From: Rhynchonema sp. JSB1_4
Taxonomy: Eukaryota > Nematoda > Chromadorea > Monhysterida > Xyalidae
Length of the DNA stretch: 64,000 nt
Assembly (NCBI GenBank): GCA_030248065.1
Contig: JASAMV010008164.1
Location: forward strand, 62,001-126,000
Direction: 5' to 3'
Under the pieces are notes generated by a model. That model was not told where the DNA came from. It did no database searches and was given only the letters and a program-made list of their open reading frames with translations. Below are positions 58,598 through 64,000 of the stretch, one piece after another (within the stretch, counting starts at the first letter, position 1; each line of letters starts with the position of its first letter). The position numbers and the translations under genes were made by a program.

Positions 58598-61593
58598 TCA
58601 ATATGGTTTCCAGGTTTGATCGTGTTTGAGTGCCTTTTCTGTCTTCGTACTAACCGGCACCAACAGAGTGCTCGCAAATTCACTCTGAAGTTTGTCAGAT
58701 GGAAAATTAGTCGGCGATGATGTTTCATAGAATTCCTTGGCGCACGCCGCCGTCAATTTTTCGCATTCGAGATTGTCCAGTTTTGGTCCACCAATCCAGC
58801 CGGGCATGATTCGACCTTCCTCGCAGAAACTGAATGCAACATAAGTTCAGTAGCAAGATATTGTCAAAATTCACAGGAGAGTGTCGACACACCTGATGTG
58901 TTCGGTGTCCTTGACAGTGATCATTTTCACATTGTCAGCATCGAGTGCCATCAACGCCATGCGACGTTCGATCTCGCGTTTGTGATGGATGTCGGCGTTG
59001 ACGAACAGTAGGGGTCTGAATGTCAACAAATGTACATTGATTGGTGCTGGGCTGGAAATTTTATTTAAAAGGTCTCAAATTCAGTGAAATTTAACGGAGT
59101 TCGCTAAGAAAACGCAAAAAATGCAACTTTATTAATTGACAAGCCACTTTTGTGACTTGGTTTGAATCATTTGGTGTTCACGATATATCAGCGTGGTAAA
59201 GTGGTCTGTCTCTGGGTGGATCGATGATTGTTGCTGTTTGGTATCAGACACAATAGTTTGTGGTCGCATAGCAAGATTTACACAATACCATGTAGGTACC
59301 GTACAGTTCCGGGTGCAATTCTAGGCTGAAAGTTGAAGTCGCGTGCACGCGCGTGCACGCGACTTCCTAGTGCTAAAACATAGGCAGCGCACGCGCAAAA
59401 CTTCGCGTGCACGCACGTGCACGCGAAGTTACTTCGACTTTTGCCTATACTTTGCACTGTTTCGCACGCGCGTGCACGCAACTTCAACTTTCAGCCTAGA
59501 ATTGCACCCGGTACTGTACATGCATCGCATACTGTGTCTCGTGTATCACGGGAAGGTATTGCTCCCCCGAAAAAGTTTTTAAAAATTCTCAAAAACTTTA
59601 TTAATTTTTCTTGTCCAATCCTGGGTGGGAACGCATGTATGTACCATGGCTCAAATTAATGCCAGAATTAAACTTGGTGATCGGCTGGAATCAAAATGAG
59701 TTTGGCTTTGCCCGATTTCACAGACACCGTCAAGGCCCGTCGGTGTAAACACCTTTGTCCAATTGACCTTCTCAGAAAGCGCCACAAGCAGGTCGTATTG
59801 CGCGCGTGAAGCATCACTTGTTGCCCACGTCATTACCTATGACATTCGACTACTTGTTTGCAATAGTCCTCGGTCATCCAGAACATGGTGCAATCCAACA
59901 ACAGCGCCTTGTCAATCAATCGCCGTTCGCTGTCATTCACAATCGCGCGCAGCACGGTCGGACCTCCGAGTGAATAACTGAAACATCGTTGTTTATGAGA
60001 ACAATAGAATATAATCACAAGATGTTGGGTGACTTATCCTGATCGACCAATCTTTGGTTTCAAGCCTTTAAAACATGACATCATACCCGGCCACAACCAA
60101 TTTGTCCACTTGCATTCGATTGGTGAAATATCGAACAAAATCGAAGCCGGCTCCAATGTGAATGTCTTTCTTGTCCAGTTTGCCCTCGTTCAATTTGCAA
60201 ACCAATTCGCAAGCACTCAGCAGCTCCCTGGCTCGTTGCTCAATCAACGGCTCGAAGTATTCGCCTCTGAATCGAAGAGATAATAATTTTAACCCACACT
60301 GCACAAAGTATACCACCGACATTGGAGCACGCATGAAAAAGGGGTTGTAAAGAAGAACTTGGTAAATCACAAAAATTCAAGGCTGAGTTTGCCATACACG
60401 CCATGTGCCGAATGATTAGTAGCTACAGTGGCGTTCGTCATATGTGGCCACTTTGAACGCGTGCCGTGCCCTGTTTTTTTACACCGACCCAAATGGGTAC
60501 TATAGTCTTGCTCGCTTACCTCGTGTGCTGAAGAAAAAGGCGTGCGGCGCGCGTGCCGTCACGGCTGAGGCGCGCGAAAGCGGCCACATACGGAGAGCAT
60601 CACTGTAGTGGTTATAAGATCGAACACCTAATGACACCGACCGCCCACAAATGAGACAAAGCGCTCAGTACCAGCCTAAAATTTTTGACATCGGTCCTTC
60701 TTGGCACTTTCCACTTGACTTCGTGTGTACTGCGATAGCTCCAGATGCACGAGCCATCGCCGTGTTCGATCGCAAACACGATGAATCCCTGAGCTACCAA
60801 GGCCGCCGAAAGACCAGCCTGCATGAATCGTGTACCTGTGTCGTTGTTAAAAGTAGTTTATTCCAGACATATTGAATACATTCAAACTGAAACATCAACT
60901 AGCCTCCATATCCGGTGCTGATGACAATGACAGGGTATTTGATGGAATCGCCCTTCAACGGTTGTTGCCACTCAATCTCCACGGTGACGCGTCGATGTTT
61001 GCGCCAGTTATGTTTCATCAACCATTTGCCCAGCAAAGGCACAAACGCACCTGCGCGCTCACAATTGATACATAGGATGTTTTTTCCACAATTACGTACG
61101 TTAGCACTCGACAATGTGAATTTGGACAGACTAGAATGATTGTCGGAATCAGGATTCGAAGTCCAGGCAAACATATGGTCGGGACAAATCACTTCTGATC
61201 ACTATATAAAAACATTCAACATTAAAGAAACTGGGGAGCAACTTGTCGGCCAGAGAGGATTGCACCACACTGCGGGTCAAAAAATAGACTACAACTGTAG
61301 CAAATATGTGTCCCGAACGAATTTCTGCCCACATGGGCTTACCACATAGTATCCTTACCTCCCATACTGGCAATGCCTTGGGTGTATCCTTCCGGTATAG
61401 GCATGTGTTCGCGTTGATTGGTGTTGTCGGGTGGGAACCATCGCATTGAGCCGGACGGATTGGAATTGGCTGATGGATAGTAGATGCGCACAAAGTCACC
61501 GTCGTGTCCATTGGTCATCAGATCCACACACGACACAACCGTGCCTGTGTCTGAGCTGGCCAGGGTCATTGGACGCAGGTCGAGTGTCGGCAT
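58598..61593 (-). CDS. Platelet-activating factor acetylhydrolase (PAF-AH, alpha/beta-hydrolase)
   Basis: PAF-AH removes the sn-2 acetyl or short oxidised acyl group from phospholipids. Seven exons are in phase: 61593-61359, 61050-60904, 60835-60658, 60266-60087, 59977-59837, 59015-58893 and 58829-58598. They give 411 aa; human PAFAH2 has 392. Family blocks are DFVRIYYPSANSN, ALVAQGFIVFAIEHGDGS, and the nucleophile elbow AGYSLGG (GxSxG; the family norm is GHSFGG), formed across an intron. ALLLDCTMFW carries the catalytic-Asp region, and RPLLFVNADI and VKDTEHISF carry the His region. The intron after 60904 starts with GC, giving a GC-AG intron, because no GT keeps the frame. The last exon reads KEFYETSS across a GAAACATCA motif. 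Confidence 0.92.
59302..59518. mobile_element. Inverted-repeat element with GTGCACGCGCGTGCACGC palindromes
   Basis: The ends TACAGTTCCGGGTGCAATTC and GAATTGCACCCGGTACTGTA are inverted and TA-bounded. Inside, CGTGCACGCGCGTGCACGCG and related CG/GTGCAC palindromes occur three times. It lies in PAF-AH intron 5. A half-copy of the terminus is at 28919-28938. Confidence 0.8.
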
Positions 61594-62610
61594 TGTGTAC
61601 CTGCTGGTCAGGCACGCACAATCTTGAATATTGTGTTGGCTGCTCGCAAATGCGGCATGTGCACAGTCAGAATGGGGCTGTTGAAAATGTTTTCTTTGTA
61701 AAAATCTGTTGCTGTGGCTAAATGAACAGCGCACACAAAGACTAATACGTCGAATGTACAAAAGAACCTGCGAACACACTTTTCAAAGCCCAAACATAGC
61801 AGCTGCTTCTTGTCTGGAAAACCGGGACATAAACTACATGGACGCACGTCAGCGTCAAATGTTCTCGCGTCTAATGCACGTTAGGTATGAACCTGGGCAC
61901 ACCCAGCTGACAACCTCGCAGCAGTATTATACATAACGTCAACGTAACACACCAACAGCGAAATATGGATATTCTGAGCCTGCACCGTCCACTGCAAATA
62001 ACTAGTTATCGCGTGCACACTGCTTACGCTGCTGCACACACATTTTCTGTTGTATATCGATTTAGATTATAAATTTGCGGCAATTTGCACTCTGAACACA
62101 GATGAAAAAGTGTGCGTTGCTATGGGAAAGTAAAAAGACATTGCGCAAAAAATAGCCGCGCTGAATGTGCTGTGCCAGTATTTGCACCGTGGCACGTGCA
62201 TTTTGATGCAGCGAGATACGTAAGCAACGTCCCCAACAAATAGCACTGCACCATATCTCCATGTGGAGATCGGGACAGGACGGACCATGACTGGGAAATT
62301 GACGAAAACCTAAGTGGTCGACCAAGTTCTTTTCGATGCTTTGCACGCCTTTTCGTCTATTTGTGGCAGCGTGCAATATGTAAGAACATAAGTAGTAAGT
62401 TACAACATATTGGTCGAAAACACGGTTCCGATCGATTCAGTTTATACAGAGTTGACCGTATTCATTTGAAACATACACAGGTTACTTGCATAAGGGGTTT
62501 TGGGAAGCCACAACTGTGCAATGAAACGTGCATATTGGGTACCAAACATATGTATCTGTCTGACTTCATGCGTGTATTTCAAAAAAATGCGTTTGTGTAC
62601 CAACATAACT
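61594..62610. other. Upstream region of PAF-AH
   Basis: I see no supported exon or repeat. It presumably contains the promoter. Confidence 0.4.
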
Positions 62611-62615
62611 GAAAG

Positions 62616-63100
62616 TCAGTCAGCAAAATGTACTTGTTTAATATCACGCATCGTATACTTGGTGCGAGCCAGAGCCATTAATTGAAAATAACAAGATTGA
62701 AATGACGCCAGCGCATCGGCCAGTCTGCGCACGTGTCGAGTCAAATCGAGGATTGATGAGTGAACATTTGGAAATGTGTTTGTGGGCAGAGGCAAGGTTG
62801 TCACGGTCGACCCTCTAAATAGTGAATCGGTTCGGACCAACGTTTTCGTTCACATACAGTACAGAGAAGTAATTTGGAAGTTGACGGCAGATTGCCGACC
62901 CAACTTTCGTTAACTAGAGATTCATTACAGGGAGGGCTGACTGTAGTGCCATGTCATGATGCAAGTTGCGGCTCATGTCTGAATCTCGAGATCCATTTCG
63001 CGATAAGCCACGCTGGTTGTTTGTTTGGGTACAACGTTCGTCGGATTGCTGAGCTGATACTGATCGTTTTATCATGTGGATGCAGAAACACAGAATTAGC
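62616..63100 (-). other. Unassigned minus-strand open stretches
   Basis: Frames reading SSILDLTRHVRRLADALASF (about 62760-62690) and TNVVPKQTTSVAYREMDLEI (about 63040-62980) have coding-like composition and lie downstream of the MCM5 stop. I cannot connect them or name a family. Confidence 0.2.
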
Positions 63101-63645
63101 CAAAATCTGCCACGGTAGCGAGAATCGACATCATGTTCATAGTATTAGATGGATGAGATCAAAAGACAACAATGGAAAACGAATGAAAATGGAACCACTT
63201 AGAGATCAAACCGGTCAGAACTCACAACATTGCGCGACACACGCAATACATCAGAACCAAAATAATACCTGCAGTTGCACCACAGTACAGAAAACCCGGT
63301 ATACATCAAGTGACAAAAATGAAAATACGTACAATCGTACAATCCACCCTCTTTATCGTGACAAGAGCGGAACCCGTAAATTTCCAGTCACTTGACGAAT
63401 ATTTTCCCTAAAGGGACCCAACTATGCAGCTAAAAATATTGTTCAAAATTTTTCTCTTTACAGAGGACCAACATAAAGAGGGCAAAGCGTACTACAACCT
63501 ACAACCTGAAAGTAAGAACCGGGAAGGTTCGAAACAAGTACGAACTATTTTTACCAAAATTGTTTGCCGAAGAAAACCATGGCAGTACCAAACATTTTTC
63601 TTGAGGAGACCCGAATTTTCAGCTGTGCACCCCCTAACTCATGAT

Positions 63646-63873
63646 TTACCGCACACGAAACAACATACGACGTTCCATGCGATGCTGCAGATCACCGCGA
63701 CGAATCATTGACATCAGCACCTGACATTTTGGATGGAAATTAAACGAGTAAACAGGCACGCAATTATAATAATCAAATTATCAGCTACAAGCAAAGCTCA
63801 CACGCACCTTGTGGACGGACTGTTGAGAGTAGTTTTGTCGAACGAAATCCTGAACGATGATGTGCTCGGACAC
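63646..63873 (-). CDS. MCM5: DNA replication licensing factor MCM5, C-terminal two exons (partial)
   Basis: MCM5 is a subunit of the MCM2-7 replicative helicase. Two minus-strand exons are visible. 63873-63808 reads VSEHIIVQDFVRQNYSQQ and ends at an AAG|GTGCGT donor. 63720-63646 reads MIRRGDLQHRMERRMLFRVR and ends in TAA. These match the conserved MCM5 winged-helix C-terminus. The ATPase exons lie beyond the right edge of the window. No other MCM paralog ends this way. Confidence 0.92.
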
Positions 63874-64000
63874 CTGGATAACACAGCTGGGCGTGGGATT
63901 CAATGGATACACAACATAAACACTGCGATAAAAAGGTGCCCTGTTGCTGCACGCAACAAATAAAATGACGGTGAAGACCGCTAACTGATGATGACACGAC

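Noticed and set aside
59650..59833. Possible extra PAF-AH exon
   Set aside because: Extending exon 5 to the strong donor at 59837 joins directly to 59015 in phase, so no intermediate exon is needed.
62874..63395. 173-codon plus-strand open frame
   Set aside because: No domain, signal or family resemblance, odd composition, and a coding-like minus-strand stretch overlaps it. Probably chance.

Overview
The window is invertebrate chromosomal DNA, most likely from a nematode. The genes are split by many introns with GT-AG borders. One gene has a hedgehog-related Hint/Hog C-terminus of the kind carried by nematode warthog/groundhog proteins, another is a DUF229 protein, and one intron holds a degenerate run of the TTAGGC-type hexamer used by nematode telomeres. 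I could not name the species.

Layout, left to right. 2.07-12.16 kb (minus): GPATCH1, a G-patch protein, in 20 exons. One 4.2-kb GPATCH1 intron contains a complete DUF229 membrane ectoenzyme gene on the opposite strand (6.85-10.06 kb). 12.8-13.9 kb (minus): RBM8A/Y14, an exon-junction-complex subunit. 14.05-21.3 kb: a gene-free island built from nested non-autonomous hAT-like elements full of G/C runs and minisatellites, a large palindrome-unit hairpin and a separate hAT-like element. 23.2-25.96 kb (plus): Hint/Hog protein. 26.9-30 kb: inverted-repeat elements, including a 1-kb foldback. 30.76-33.82 kb (plus): LACTB-like serine beta-lactamase-fold protein. 34.4-39.7 kb (minus): an unrecognised multi-pass membrane protein with a proline-rich N-terminal part. 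42.1-43.15 kb (minus): unrecognised membrane-anchored protein. 43.35-44.92 kb (minus): GT31 glycosyltransferase. 47.2-55.06 kb (minus): Enhancer of polycomb, 15 exons. 58.6-61.6 kb (minus): PAF acetylhydrolase, 7 exons. 63.65 kb to the edge (minus): the last two exons of MCM5.

For the conserved genes the exons were joined by hand and the reading phase closes across the whole CDS (GPATCH1 about 910 aa, Y14 150 aa, DUF229 695 aa, EPC 955 aa, GT31 323 aa, PAF-AH 411 aa). The genes are unrelated housekeeping and secretory functions. I see no operon.

Two signals stand out. First, the 14.9-19.5 kb island is a Russian-doll set of transposons. Seven of eight elements carry a perfect 8-bp target duplication or share one, up to four levels deep, and almost every insertion sits in the minisatellite unit of its host element. 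Second, the 9-mer GAAACATCA occurs 34 times exactly in 64 kb on both strands, about 70 times the chance expectation. It lies in exons, introns and intergenic DNA, and is absent from the MITE island.
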